The translations under genes and the position numbers were made by a program. Under the pieces are notes generated by a model that worked only from the letters and a program-made list of their open reading frames with translations, ran no database searches and was not told the DNA's origin. A stretch of DNA of 64,000 nt from VXNE01 sp965208745 (lineage in GTDB: Bacteria > Pseudomonadota > Gammaproteobacteria > Pseudomonadales > Azotimanducaceae). Each line of letters opens with the position of its first letter. The first letter of the stretch is position 1. The DNA lies in contig CBDBPN010000003.1 of assembly GCA_965208745.1 (NCBI GenBank), positions 1,364,001 through 1,428,000 on the forward strand, written 5' to 3'. Of this stretch, positions 42,351 to 51,333 are shown piece by piece.

Positions 42351-42545
42351 CTACCGTCTCCTGATGAACCCGAAGTACACGTACACCGCACCGAGGACGG
42401 CCACCACCACCATCCCAAGGTTGCCAAGTATGGGACGTACCTGCAGCCCCAGGAACAGGGCGAACGAAAAGGCGATGTAAAGGCCGGCGATGACGACCGC
42501 GTGAAGCAGCACCTTCCACACGATGCGCGCCGCTTGTGCTCTCAT
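42351..42545 (-). CDS. Small membrane protein, unknown function
   Basis: 64 residues with two predicted membrane helices (WKVLLHAVVIAGLYIAFSFA and GNLGMVVVAVLGAVYVYFGF) and a basic C-terminus FIRRR. A strong ribosome-binding site, GGGAGGAGA, precedes ATG 42545, which supports real expression. No family is recognised. The 198 bp upstream of it hold no gene. Confidence 0.65.
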   Translation of the reverse strand: MRAQAARIVWKVLLHAVVIAGLYIAFSFALFLGLQVRPILGNLGMVVVAVLGAVYVYFGFIRRR

Positions 42546-42743
42546 GATCGTCTCCTCCCGTGACTTCCGCCGGGTACGAGACTTCGCCAGGCGAGTTGCG
42601 CACGCCGGACACTCGAACTGCCGTGCGGCAGCTCTTCGAACGAGACGGCATCGAGTCTAATGCCGCGGGATGGCGCTTTTTCGGAGTGCGCCGTTGCCCG
42701 AACGCAGGCGCTGTCCGGCGTACCGCGGCCCGGCAAGCGGCTC

Positions 42744-43649
42744 CTACCGCTGCCAGGCCGGGCTCGAGTCCTTCATGAAGCGCAGCATCATGAGCATGCG
42801 CGCCCGGTCCACGCCGCCGGACGGCTCGGAGAGGACGCTCTCGTACCAGAGGTACTCGGTCCTCGGCGTCTCGCCGACCGCGAGGACCCGTCCGCGCACC
42901 TCGTAGTCGTGTTCCACGAAACAGGGCCCGGCGAGGTGCTCGATCTCGATGGCCCCGTAGAGGCCCACCCCGAGGTCGGGCCAGTCCTGCAGCATCGTGT
43001 TGTGATAGGCCGTGAGCGCGCGCACGAGCATGCTCGGCGGGAGTACGCGCTCGCCGTACCGGTCCGGGACGACGTACTCGTCCAGCGGCTCGACGATGAC
43101 GTCGAGACGGCGGGCGAGGACCTCCTCCTCTACGCGTACCGGGATGCCCCCCATCTCGTGCTCGCCATGGAAGTCCCGGAAGATGCGCAGGTCCCGCGGC
43201 TCGGGCACGTTCGCGGCCCGTTCCGCCAGGGGCGTGTTGGCCGCCGGGCGCCCGACCCAGGCCGTGCCCTCGGCAACGCGGCGTCCGTCTTCCGTGTCCA
43301 TCCACGTCGGTAGCTGTTCCCCGGCATTCGCCGCTCCGGGGCGCCGCGCGAAGCACTGCACCGTTTCGAGATCCGTCGTCGCGTACTTGAAGTAGAGCGA
43401 GAGGCCCCCCTCGGCCCACCACTGGTGGCCAAGCACCGCGACCAGGAGCGGCGGAAACTGCTCCATGTGCAGCGAACCGGCCACGGTGCCGCCGCGCAGG
43501 CCGAGCTTCTGCGCGACCGCGTCGTTGTGGATGGAGTTGGGCAGATGCTGCTCGATGTTGCGCGGGCCGCGCACGGGCCCGGCAACGGCCCCGTCCGCGG
43601 CGGGCAGCACTTCGAAGGGGATCTGGACGGCGTCGTGTGCTTGCGCCAT
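42744..43649 (-). CDS. MaoC-like double-hotdog protein
   Basis: 301 residues made of two hotdog-like halves. The first has NSIHNDAVAQKLGLRGGTVA and GSLHMEQFPPLLV, the second LPPSMLVRALTAYHNTMLQD and EIEHLAGPCFVEHDYEVRGR. Double-hotdog MaoC relatives are acyl-CoA hydratases or dehydratases, but the D-x4-H catalytic motif is not clearly kept, so the reaction is uncertain. It lies 90 bp downstream of the hydantoinase gene and may belong to the same transcript. Confidence 0.72.
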   Translation of the reverse strand: MAQAHDAVQIPFEVLPAADGAVAGPVRGPRNIEQHLPNSIHNDAVAQKLGLRGGTVAGSLHMEQFPPLLVAVLGHQWWAEGGLSLYFKYATTDLETVQCFARRPGAANAGEQLPTWMDTEDGRRVAEGTAWVGRPAANTPLAERAANVPEPRDLRIFRDFHGEHEMGGIPVRVEEEVLARRLDVIVEPLDEYVVPDRYGERVLPPSMLVRALTAYHNTMLQDWPDLGVGLYGAIEIEHLAGPCFVEHDYEVRGRVLAVGETPRTEYLWYESVLSEPSGGVDRARMLMMLRFMKDSSPAWQR

Positions 43650-43739
43650 GAAAACGCTCCTTGTTCGGGAACGCGGATACTACTGTGGGCAACGCGGGCG
43701 CTCCAACTCGCGCCCTAGGTACCAGGGGGATCTCGCGGG

Positions 43740-45134
43740 TCAGATCGCCCGGTGCGCCCCCCGGCGCACGAGACGCGCGCGGCCCTTCGCGCCCGTGACG
43801 CGACCGCCCTCCTGGACCACCTCGCCCCTCGAGACCGTCCACTTCGGCCAGCCCCTGACCTCGAAACCGTCATAGGGCGAGTAGTCGGCGCGGCTGTACA
43901 TGGAAGCGCCGTCGATGGTGCGAACGCGATCGTCGTCCCACACGACGAGATCGGCGTCCGCGCCCACCGCGATCGTGCCCTTGCGCGGATAGAGCCCGAA
44001 GAGCTTCGCGGGATTCGTGGCCGTCACCGCGACGAACTGCTCCACCGTGATGCGGCCGGTGAGCACGCCCGCCGCGTACAGCATCGGCAGGCACGTCTCG
44101 AGGTCGGCGACCCCCTGGCGGAGGTTCGTCGCATCGAACGCCGGATCGAGTTTCTCGGCCAGCATCCACGGCGCATGGTCGGTGGCGAGCGTGTCGACGT
44201 TGCCGAACGCGAGGCCCGCCCAGAGGGCGTCCACGTCCGACTGCTCCCGGAGGGGCGGCGCGCCGGCGTACTTCGCGCCGTCCTCCTCCTCGAACCGCTG
44301 GCGGGTCAGGTGCAGGTAGATCGGGCGAGTCTCGACGTAGACCGGAACGCCACGGCGGCGCCCGTCGTGGCACGCCTCGAGTGCCCTCGCGCTCGCGAGG
44401 TGGACGACGTAGCTCGGACACCCCGTCGTCTCGGCGAATCCGACCGCGCGGTGCGTGGCCACCACCTCCGACTGCACCGGCCGCGCATCGGGAAAGAACT
44501 GCGGGTGCGTCTTGCCGGCCTCGCGCAGCAGGTTGCAGCAGCAGTCCATGATGGCGGCGTCCTCGCAGTGGATGAGCGCGATGCCACCGTGGTCCTTCGC
44601 GATCCGCATCGCGGTCAGGAACTCCCGCACGTGCCGGTCGAAGTGGTTGAAGGACAGGAAGAACTTGATGGACGTGTGGCCCGCTTCATGGAGTGGGGCG
44701 ATGCAGGCCAGGTTCTCTTCCGTCGCCCGCATGAGCACCGGGTGGAGGAAGTAGTCGGTCACGGCAAGGGCGCGGGCGTCGGCGTCGTCCTGCTCGATGG
44801 CGTCCGCGATGGTGCCGTCCCGGGGCGGGAAACTCATGTTGCCGACCGTGGTGATGCCCCCGGCCAGGGCGGCCTGCGTGCCGGACTCGAAGTCGTCCGA
44901 CCAGTGCCAGTCCGGGTCGCCGCGGACCGGGTCCGTCAGGTGTACGTGGGCGTCCACGCCGCCCGGGGTCACCACGCGGCCGGTCGCGTCGATCTCCGTC
45001 CCGCCGGTCCCGGTGGTCATCGCGCCGCCGAGTTGCACGATCACGCCATCGCGAACGCCCACGTCGACGACGGCGCGGCCACCGACCGTGACCACGTCGC
45101 CGCCACGTACGATCAGGTCCATCGAAGCGCTCAC
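43740..45134 (-). CDS. Dihydropyrimidinase/hydantoinase-family cyclic amidohydrolase
   Basis: 464 residues. Metal site: DAHVHL (His63, His65), carboxylated Lys157 in TSIKFFLSFN, IHCEDAA, VVHLASARALE and ATDHAPW with the catalytic Asp. The C-terminus KGTIAVGADADLVVWDD is standard. The family opens dihydropyrimidine, hydantoin or allantoin rings; sequence alone does not give the substrate. It starts 13 bp after the Nramp-related transporter gene, so the two are an operon and the transporter may bring in its substrate. Confidence 0.88.
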   Translation of the reverse strand: MSASMDLIVRGGDVVTVGGRAVVDVGVRDGVIVQLGGAMTTGTGGTEIDATGRVVTPGGVDAHVHLTDPVRGDPDWHWSDDFESGTQAALAGGITTVGNMSFPPRDGTIADAIEQDDADARALAVTDYFLHPVLMRATEENLACIAPLHEAGHTSIKFFLSFNHFDRHVREFLTAMRIAKDHGGIALIHCEDAAIMDCCCNLLREAGKTHPQFFPDARPVQSEVVATHRAVGFAETTGCPSYVVHLASARALEACHDGRRRGVPVYVETRPIYLHLTRQRFEEEDGAKYAGAPPLREQSDVDALWAGLAFGNVDTLATDHAPWMLAEKLDPAFDATNLRQGVADLETCLPMLYAAGVLTGRITVEQFVAVTATNPAKLFGLYPRKGTIAVGADADLVVWDDDRVRTIDGASMYSRADYSPYDGFEVRGWPKWTVSRGEVVQEGGRVTGAKGRARLVRRGAHRAI

Positions 45135-45147
45135 CGCCCCGGGGGCC

Positions 45148-46617
45148 TCAGGCCTGCCCCGCCACCACCTCCGCGACCTTGCTGTAGATCGTGTAGCCCG
45201 CGAACGCGATGTACATGGCGGAGGCGAGCACCATGAAGAAGATGTTGATCCACCCCGGCTTCGCGGACTCCGGCAGGTAGCGCAGGTTCATGTACAGGAC
45301 CATCGGGACGTAGATCGCCATGACGAAGCCGCTCATGAGGGCGGCGATGAACAGGAAGTCGAGGCCGGCGATGTCGTACCTGCCGAAGAACCAGACGCTG
45401 AAGGTGCCGATGGCCATGGTCGTTCCGACCAGGATCAGGTACCACTGCTCCAGTTGCAGCCAGCGCCCGAACTTGAAGTTCGTGTGCAGCAGGTCGGCGA
45501 AGATCCGGCTGCCGCCGTCCACGCCGCCGAGCTGCGTGCTGAAGAGCGCGGCCATGCCGACCACCAGGAACAGGTAGCGACCGAACGGGCCCATGCTCTG
45601 CTCGAGGATCGAGGCCAGGTCCCACACCAGGCTCGCCCGGTCCGGCACGAGACCGATGGGATGCAGGACCGCCAGGGCGCCGAAGACGAACAGGAACATG
45701 GTGAAGCTGCCGAGAATCCAGAAGAAGACCGTCTGGTCGACCACCACGTAGCGGAACCAGTCCTTGAAGCGGCGGCGGTTCTCGGCGGTGTCGGCATAGA
45801 GGTAGCCGGTGTCGCGTTCCTTGACCTCGTGCTTGTGTACGGCGCTCATCAAGGAGGGTACGCGGGCGCCCATGCCAACGTTCTTCTCGCGCAGGTAGTA
45901 GGCGTAGTAAAGGTTGCCGAGGCCGCCCGCGCCGGCGAAGACGACCGCGCCGAAGAAGCGGTTGAAGGTGAGCTGGTCCCGCACGGTGCCGTCGTCGGCC
46001 AGAACGTCGACCGGGAAGTCCGGGAAGCTGAACACGCTGATGACGCCACGCCACATCTCGCGGAAGATCTCGACGGACCCGATCTCCCAGACGACGTAGA
46101 GAAGGCCGGCCACGATCACGGCGATCAGGCCCATGATGCAGCGCTCCACCGCCGTATAGATGACCTTCGGGCCGAACAGGATCGCGGCGACGAGCGCGAA
46201 GACGATCGCGGTCCACATCCAGGGCGGGCTGTCGTGCCCCGGGCCGAAGATGAGGTCGCGCAGCGCAATCCCCGTCTCGCGCGCCCATCCGGGCAGGAAC
46301 TTGCCGACGAACACCACGAACACGAACACGTACACGGTGAGCTTGATGACGCGCGCCATGCCCGTGAACGGGCTCTCGCCCGTAACGACCGCCCAGCGGC
46401 CGATCTCGATGTTGACCCAGAGCTGCAGGAAGATGCCGATCGCCGCCGCCCAGAGGAGCTGCGCCCCGACGACCGACGTGATCCACGGCCACATGATCAG
46501 TTCGCCGGAGCCGATGGCGAGCCCGGCCATCACGACCCCCGGTCCGATCATCCTGAGGATCGGCCGTTCGCGTTCGGGCAGTTCCGCCTGCTCCAGCGGC
46601 TTGATCGGGTTCAGCAT
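45148..46617 (-). CDS. Nramp-related transporter lacking the canonical metal-binding motifs
   Basis: 489 residues with about 11-12 membrane helices. The overall fold is Nramp (GPGVVMAGLAIGSGELIMWP in helix 1), but the DPGN signature is GSGE and the helix-6 MPH signature region reads GAGGLGNLYYAYYLRE. Loss of both motifs argues against Mn2+/Fe2+ transport. It is transcribed with a hydantoinase, which suggests an organic or non-canonical substrate. The C-terminal helix ends IYSKVAEVVAGQA. Confidence 0.82.
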   Translation of the reverse strand: MLNPIKPLEQAELPERERPILRMIGPGVVMAGLAIGSGELIMWPWITSVVGAQLLWAAAIGIFLQLWVNIEIGRWAVVTGESPFTGMARVIKLTVYVFVFVVFVGKFLPGWARETGIALRDLIFGPGHDSPPWMWTAIVFALVAAILFGPKVIYTAVERCIMGLIAVIVAGLLYVVWEIGSVEIFREMWRGVISVFSFPDFPVDVLADDGTVRDQLTFNRFFGAVVFAGAGGLGNLYYAYYLREKNVGMGARVPSLMSAVHKHEVKERDTGYLYADTAENRRRFKDWFRYVVVDQTVFFWILGSFTMFLFVFGALAVLHPIGLVPDRASLVWDLASILEQSMGPFGRYLFLVVGMAALFSTQLGGVDGGSRIFADLLHTNFKFGRWLQLEQWYLILVGTTMAIGTFSVWFFGRYDIAGLDFLFIAALMSGFVMAIYVPMVLYMNLRYLPESAKPGWINIFFMVLASAMYIAFAGYTIYSKVAEVVAGQA

Positions 46618-46636
46618 CTCGACGCCCCCCTTTCCT

Positions 46637-46669
46637 AGTCGACTCGGTCGAGTCGGCCGAGTCGGCCGA
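46637..46669. repeat. Short GTCGA/GTCGGCCGA direct repeats
   Basis: A run of CGAGTCGGC-type direct repeats fills about 33 bp between the Nramp-related start (46617) and the peroxiredoxin stop (46748). It may be a simple-sequence tract or regulatory site. No other feature is seen in this 130-bp gap. Confidence 0.4.
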
Positions 46670-46747
46670 ACGCCCCTCGATGCCGCGGGGGCGCGGGAAG
46701 CCTAGCAGGCTCGCAGGGTCGCCGCGACGCCAGCGGTCCGGTTTCGC

Positions 46748-47227
46748 CTACCCCTTCCTGCGAGCGTTCATCATCGTGACCAGGGTCAACGCCTCGGCCG
46801 AGTCCATCCGGCCGATGGGGGAGGTGCTATAAGTGGACATCAGCACCCTCCCGCTCTTGGACAACACGAACTCGCTCGGCTGGATGAAATCGCGCCCTTC
46901 GTCCCACCACGAATCGAGCAGCTCCGCCTGGTCCTTCGTGACCCCGTGGGCGACCGGGAAGCCCAGCCCGAGGCGCTCCGCGACCTCGAGCGTCTTCTCT
47001 TCGCTATCGACGGCACCGGCGATGACGCCCACCCCCTGTTCCGCGAACGCAGCACGGCGTTCCTCGTATCCGGTCAGCAACCGGATGCAATAGGGTCACC
47101 AGTAGCCTCGGTAGAAGAGCAGGATGGTGAGACCCGCCTCCAGATCGGCGGGCAGGCCGAGCGTCCCTCCCCCAGCGACGTTCAACGTCATCTCGGGAAA
47201 CACATCCCCTCCCTTCAGCTTCTCCAT
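46748..47227 (-). CDS. Candidate selenoprotein: peroxiredoxin-like (AhpC/TSA) with UGA at the peroxidatic position
   Basis: From ATG 47227 (GGAGAG upstream) the frame reads MEKLKGGDVFPEMTLNVAGG... LTILLFYRGYW, then TGA at 47098-47096, then PYCIRLLTGYEERRAAF to the stop at 46748: 159 residues with residue 44 encoded by TGA. Peroxiredoxin-like relatives have RGYWCPYC, so the TGA replaces the peroxidatic Cys exactly, giving UPYC. Nine bases after TGA a perfect 7-bp stem with loop UGCUG (47086-47068) forms; loop distance 16 nt and G in loop position 2 fit the bacterial SECIS consensus. TGA read as stop would destroy the enzyme. It follows the TonB receptor gene by 22 bp. Confidence 0.72.
47068..47086 (-). 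promoter_or_regulatory. Putative bacterial SECIS hairpin
   Basis: On the minus-strand RNA, AUCCGGU pairs with ACCGGAU around the loop UGCUG. Below a single C-A mismatch, G-C, U-G and U-A pairs extend the stem. It lies inside the coding sequence directly 3' of the UGA (47098-47096), where SelB would bind. Confidence 0.65.
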
Positions 47228-47249
47228 GCCGTTCTCTCCGCCACCCAAT

Positions 47250-49490
47250 CTAGAACCGGTAGTCGAGCGTCACACCGTAGGTCCTCGGCTCCTGGAACCG
47301 CCCGAGCGCGCCCCGGCCGCCCAACCCTCCTGCCGCAAACGTAGCGTGCACCCGCGTGTCGTCATCGGTGGCGTTCTTCACCCACGCCGCCACTCCCCAG
47401 TTGCCGCCCCGGGGCCGATAGCCGACCCGGCCATTCACCAGGGTCTGGCCGGGGATCAACTCCTCGATATTGTTGGCGACGGTGCCGCGCCCATACCTCT
47501 CGTCAATGTATTGCATGCCGACCCGCGACGTCAGCATGCCGCCACCGATCTGCAGGCGGTGCTCGACGGCAAGGTTGATCGTCCACTCCGGCGCATACGC
47601 GAGCTCGAGTCCGGAGGCATCGATGATCATCGCCGTCTTGGTGTTCGTGGCGCCTCGGAAACGATCGTACTGTGACTCCATGTTGCCGACACCGACCATA
47701 ACCCGCAGGCTGTCGGTCGCCAATGCATGAAAATCAAGCTCGAACCCTCGGGTCGAAGCCCTGGCCGCATTGGTGAATCTCACTTCCGGAAGGCCCCCCG
47801 CTCCGCAGGTGGAACAGCTCGTTCGCACCTGCAGATCCGTGTAGCTCATGTCGAAGACCGCGAAATTCACCTCGGCCCGTCGATCCATCAGGCTTGCCTT
47901 CACACCGAGCTCGTAGCTGGTGACAAACGACGGATCGGCGACCAGTGTTCCTCGCGCGTAATCGGCTACCGGGTCCCGCGAATTGTTGACCGCTGCGGAT
48001 TTCACACCGCGTGCAACACTGCCATACACCATCACGTTGTCGCTAACGTTATAGCGCAGGCCAATGGACCCGGTGGGCTCATCGGTCTCCAGGTCGACCG
48101 GGGCCGCGAGCGGCTCGGTACGCGTAGGCAGCCTGAACGCCCTGCAGGTAATGGGATTGGTGGGGCAAGTGAGGGCATGGCTGACCGACTTCTTGGTCTC
48201 GGTCAGATAGCGCAGACCCGCAAAGAGCGTCAGCGCCTCACTGAAGTGGTAGTTGCCATGCACGAACGCGGACAACCCCTCGACATCAACGTCCCGGCCC
48301 TGGGTAAACTCGCCCTGTGCCGGACCGAATCTGGTACCGGGGAACGCCCTGTCGTGACCCCTGGTGAACTGATCGATGTAGTAGACGCCAGTGACGTAAT
48401 CGAACGCGCTTCCGGCCGGAGACGCGATCCGCAGCTCCTGGGTGAACTGGTCAGGCTCCATGAACGTGGAGAAGGCGAAAAGGTTGAGGGGCGAAAGGTC
48501 TATATCAGTCTCGAAGAAACCCTCGTCTTCACGCCATGAGCTGATGGAGGTCAGCGTGTAGTCGTTCTCGAAGACGTACTCCACGGTAAGCGCCGTTCCA
48601 GCCAGGTCAACGGCCGATTCCTGAGGGACATTGTTGCTGACGGTGTGCTTCTTGCCGTCGAAAAAGGGATTGACGATACCGACCCCGACCCATTCCTGAA
48701 AATAGTCCTGGGTTCTGAGCCTGGAAAAGTCATGCGCCAGGTCGACGGTCATCCGATCACCCATGTAGCGCAACTGAATCCGGCCGCTGGTGTGGTCCAC
48801 GCTGCCGGGATCGTCGCCCGGGCGAGTGACGTTGGTCACGAAACCGTCCTGGACCCGGTTTCCCGCGGAAATGCGGAGCGCCAGCCGGTCCTGGACAATC
48901 GGAATGTTGATCGTCCCCTTGATGTGATTGAAATCACGGCTGCCGACGTCGACGCTGACGCTGCCTTCAAACTCGTTTCCCGGTTTCTTGCTGATGATGT
49001 TGATGGCGCCGGCAATGGCGTTCTTGCCGAACAGCGTGCCCTGGGGCCCGCGCAAGACCTCGATTCGCTCGGTCTGGCCGAGATCCGCGTTGGCGGAGAA
49101 CTGCTTGCCCATGTAGACGCCGTCCACATAGACATTGACGTTCTGCTCGAACCCTATCTGGGCAGGATTGACCTGGGTATAGATGCCGCGGATCGTGATA
49201 TCGGCCGTTACTTCATTGATGCTGGTCCCGTAAACGAAGTTGGGTACCAGGCCCGCGATGTCTCGCAAGTTCGTGGCGCCCGTGCTCGCAATGTCGTCGT
49301 CCGTGAGGACGGACAGCGAGATGGGTACATCCTGCATGGATTCGTCGCGGCGGGTGGCCGTAACGACGATCTCTTCGAGCACTCGCGGCTCGGGTTCCGG
49401 TTCGGATCCGGGTTGCGCCACTACCGCTTGGGGAGCCCCAAGCGCGACGACCAGCGCGGCGGCTGCCAGCCGCAATACGAAGCTCCTCAT
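47250..49490 (-). CDS. TonB-dependent outer-membrane receptor
   Basis: 746 residues. Signal peptide MRSFVLRLAAAALVVALGAP..., then TonB box LEEIVVTATRR, plug domain (DVPISLSVLTDDDIASTGAT, ERIEVLRGPQGTLFGKNAIA, GAINIISKKP) and a 22-strand barrel ending YGVTLDYRF with terminal Phe. It imports an unknown large or scarce substrate. It is first in a transcript with the peroxiredoxin-like gene. The ~130 bp upstream to the carboxylesterase stop should hold its promoter. Confidence 0.92.
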   Translation of the reverse strand: MRSFVLRLAAAALVVALGAPQAVVAQPGSEPEPEPRVLEEIVVTATRRDESMQDVPISLSVLTDDDIASTGATNLRDIAGLVPNFVYGTSINEVTADITIRGIYTQVNPAQIGFEQNVNVYVDGVYMGKQFSANADLGQTERIEVLRGPQGTLFGKNAIAGAINIISKKPGNEFEGSVSVDVGSRDFNHIKGTINIPIVQDRLALRISAGNRVQDGFVTNVTRPGDDPGSVDHTSGRIQLRYMGDRMTVDLAHDFSRLRTQDYFQEWVGVGIVNPFFDGKKHTVSNNVPQESAVDLAGTALTVEYVFENDYTLTSISSWREDEGFFETDIDLSPLNLFAFSTFMEPDQFTQELRIASPAGSAFDYVTGVYYIDQFTRGHDRAFPGTRFGPAQGEFTQGRDVDVEGLSAFVHGNYHFSEALTLFAGLRYLTETKKSVSHALTCPTNPITCRAFRLPTRTEPLAAPVDLETDEPTGSIGLRYNVSDNVMVYGSVARGVKSAAVNNSRDPVADYARGTLVADPSFVTSYELGVKASLMDRRAEVNFAVFDMSYTDLQVRTSCSTCGAGGLPEVRFTNAARASTRGFELDFHALATDSLRVMVGVGNMESQYDRFRGATNTKTAMIIDASGLELAYAPEWTINLAVEHRLQIGGGMLTSRVGMQYIDERYGRGTVANNIEELIPGQTLVNGRVGYRPRGGNWGVAAWVKNATDDDTRVHATFAAGGLGGRGALGRFQEPRTYGVTLDYRF

Positions 49491-49620
49491 GACTAATCCC
49501 CGTTTCGCCTCGAGGCGAGGTGCTACCAGCGAACTTCCTCCCGCGAGAGGACACCCCTCTCTTAGAGCAGGCTACCGTGAGGGGGCGGCGCCGGGCAAGC
49601 CTCGCGGGAAGCCCGTGCTG

Positions 49621-51333
49621 TCAGGTTTCCGGTGGCGTGGCGCCGGCGTTCGCGCGCCGCCGCTCCGCCCAGGCCGCCTCAACCAGCGCAATCTCCGGGA
49701 TGCGCAGGTGGTCACCGGTGCGGATCGTCGGGCCCAGTTCCAGGTAGGCCTCGTTCTCCGGCGTGAACGCCGGCCACTCCGGCAAATTCCCGCCATTGGG
49801 ATTCCCGGTCGCCGCGAACCGCACCCAGGTCGCGGCCAGCGTCCGTGCGAACTCCCGGTCCGCATCCGTCGGCACCGCGCGGAACCGCGCCAGGTCGTCG
49901 AACAGGTACGAGTGCGTCGCGCCGTGGAAGGCCCCGTAGGCGTCGGCCTCCGGAATCGGCGGGTGCCAGGTGAACCAGTACAGCCAGGCATCGCTCGCAA
50001 GCGGCTCCATGCCCCTTGCCCAGGCGCGCATCGGGTAGGTGAAGGTCAGGTCCGTGAACAGGAGCGCCCAGGAGCGCATCGCCTCCGCATCGGTCGCGAC
50101 GGCGTAGTGCGCCTCGATCTCGTCCCGGGTCTCGGGGAGCATCGCCCCGGTGAAGTTCGCGAACCCCGATCTCCCGGCCCCAAGGAACCGGACGAAGTGC
50201 GCGATCAGCGCGTTCCCCTCGTCGTCCGTGGACCCGACCAGGGTCGGGACGTCCGCCTGCCGGCCGGCGGCGAAGATCGCGCCGATATCCGCAGGCAGCA
50301 CGTCGCCGTCCACCGTGGGAAGAAACTCGTAGGTGTTGAACAGGCGGCTCGACTCCGAGGTGGCAAGGATCGCGCCGGCCGGGACCTCCCGCAGGGCCGC
50401 GAGCGACCGGTCCTGCTGCTCTCCCAGCACCGCCGACCCGAACTGCAGGCCGAGCTTCTCCGCGGACGGGGCGTAGGTGCGGTCCGCGGTCCGGTGCGAC
50501 ATGGGCTGGAAACCGCCGCCGCTCTGCCCGATCGCCCGGTGGAAGAGCCCCCGTGCGAGCGGGCTGGCCTGCATCGCGGAGACGCTGTAGGCGCCCGCGG
50601 ACTCCCCGAAGATCGTGACGTTGCCCGGGTCGCCGCCGAAATTCGCGATGTTGTCCCGGACCCATTCGAGGGCCTGGACCTGGTCGCGGAAGCCCTGGTT
50701 GCCCGAAACGCCGTCGGGGTTCTCCGCGGTCAGCTCCGGGTGCGCGAGGAACCCGAAGCGGCCCAGGCGATAGTTGAAGGTCACGACGACGGCGCCATGC
50801 GCGGCGAGCAACCTCCCGGACTGCTCGGATCCCGCCCCGGCCTGCAGCCCGCCCCCGTGTATCCACACCATCACCGGGCGGCCCTCGTCCCGGCGGTCGG
50901 CCTCGGTCCAGACGTTCAGCGTCAGGCAGTCCTCGCTCTGCTCGGGCAGCTCCGCATCCGGTGGACGATCGTAGAACGGCACGCCGACGCGGGTGCGCTG
51001 GATGCAGATCGGACCGGGCGCGCTCGCGTCCAGCACGCCCTGCCAGGGCGTCACCGGCGCCGTCGGCGCCCAGCGCAGGTCTCCAACGGGGGCGGCGGCA
51101 TAGGGGATGCCGTGGTACTGCCGGAGGGCCGCCTCCCTCCCCTGCCCCACGGTTCCCCGGACGACTCCTCCGGTCACCGCGACCTCCTGTGTCACCGGGT
51201 CGGCCATCGCCCCCGTTTCCCGTACCGCCTCTGGAGACGCAGTTCGTGGCGTTTGCTCGGAACACCCGAAGACCACTGTCGCGATCACGGCCAGCGCCGT
51301 AAACCGCGGGGGAATCTCGCGGCGATAGGTCAT
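49621..51333 (-). CDS. Type-B carboxylesterase, lipoprotein
   Basis: 570 residues from ATG 51333. Lipoprotein signal ending VVFGC (Cys24). Esterase marks: YHGIPYAAAPVGDLRW, SEDCLTLNVWTE, oxyanion HGGGLQAG, nucleophile in FGESAGAYSVSAMQ, and the late His in GAFHGATHSYLF. It should hydrolyse carboxylic esters at the envelope. Its ATG overlaps the DUF3604 stop (ATGA, 51330-51333), so the pair is translationally coupled, DUF3604 first. Confidence 0.9.
   Translation of the reverse strand: MTYRREIPPRFTALAVIATVVFGCSEQTPRTASPEAVRETGAMADPVTQEVAVTGGVVRGTVGQGREAALRQYHGIPYAAAPVGDLRWAPTAPVTPWQGVLDASAPGPICIQRTRVGVPFYDRPPDAELPEQSEDCLTLNVWTEADRRDEGRPVMVWIHGGGLQAGAGSEQSGRLLAAHGAVVVTFNYRLGRFGFLAHPELTAENPDGVSGNQGFRDQVQALEWVRDNIANFGGDPGNVTIFGESAGAYSVSAMQASPLARGLFHRAIGQSGGGFQPMSHRTADRTYAPSAEKLGLQFGSAVLGEQQDRSLAALREVPAGAILATSESSRLFNTYEFLPTVDGDVLPADIGAIFAAGRQADVPTLVGSTDDEGNALIAHFVRFLGAGRSGFANFTGAMLPETRDEIEAHYAVATDAEAMRSWALLFTDLTFTYPMRAWARGMEPLASDAWLYWFTWHPPIPEADAYGAFHGATHSYLFDDLARFRAVPTDADREFARTLAATWVRFAATGNPNGGNLPEWPAFTPENEAYLELGPTIRTGDHLRIPEIALVEAAWAERRRANAGATPPET

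Noticed and set aside
46637..46669. Direct repeats as a CRISPR or attachment site
   Set aside because: Repeats are about 9 bp, contiguous, with no spacers; too short.
47096..47098. TGA in the peroxiredoxin-like gene as a plain nonsense mutation
   Set aside because: Not excluded, but it replaces precisely the catalytic Cys and has a consensus-fitting hairpin right after it, so Sec is preferred.
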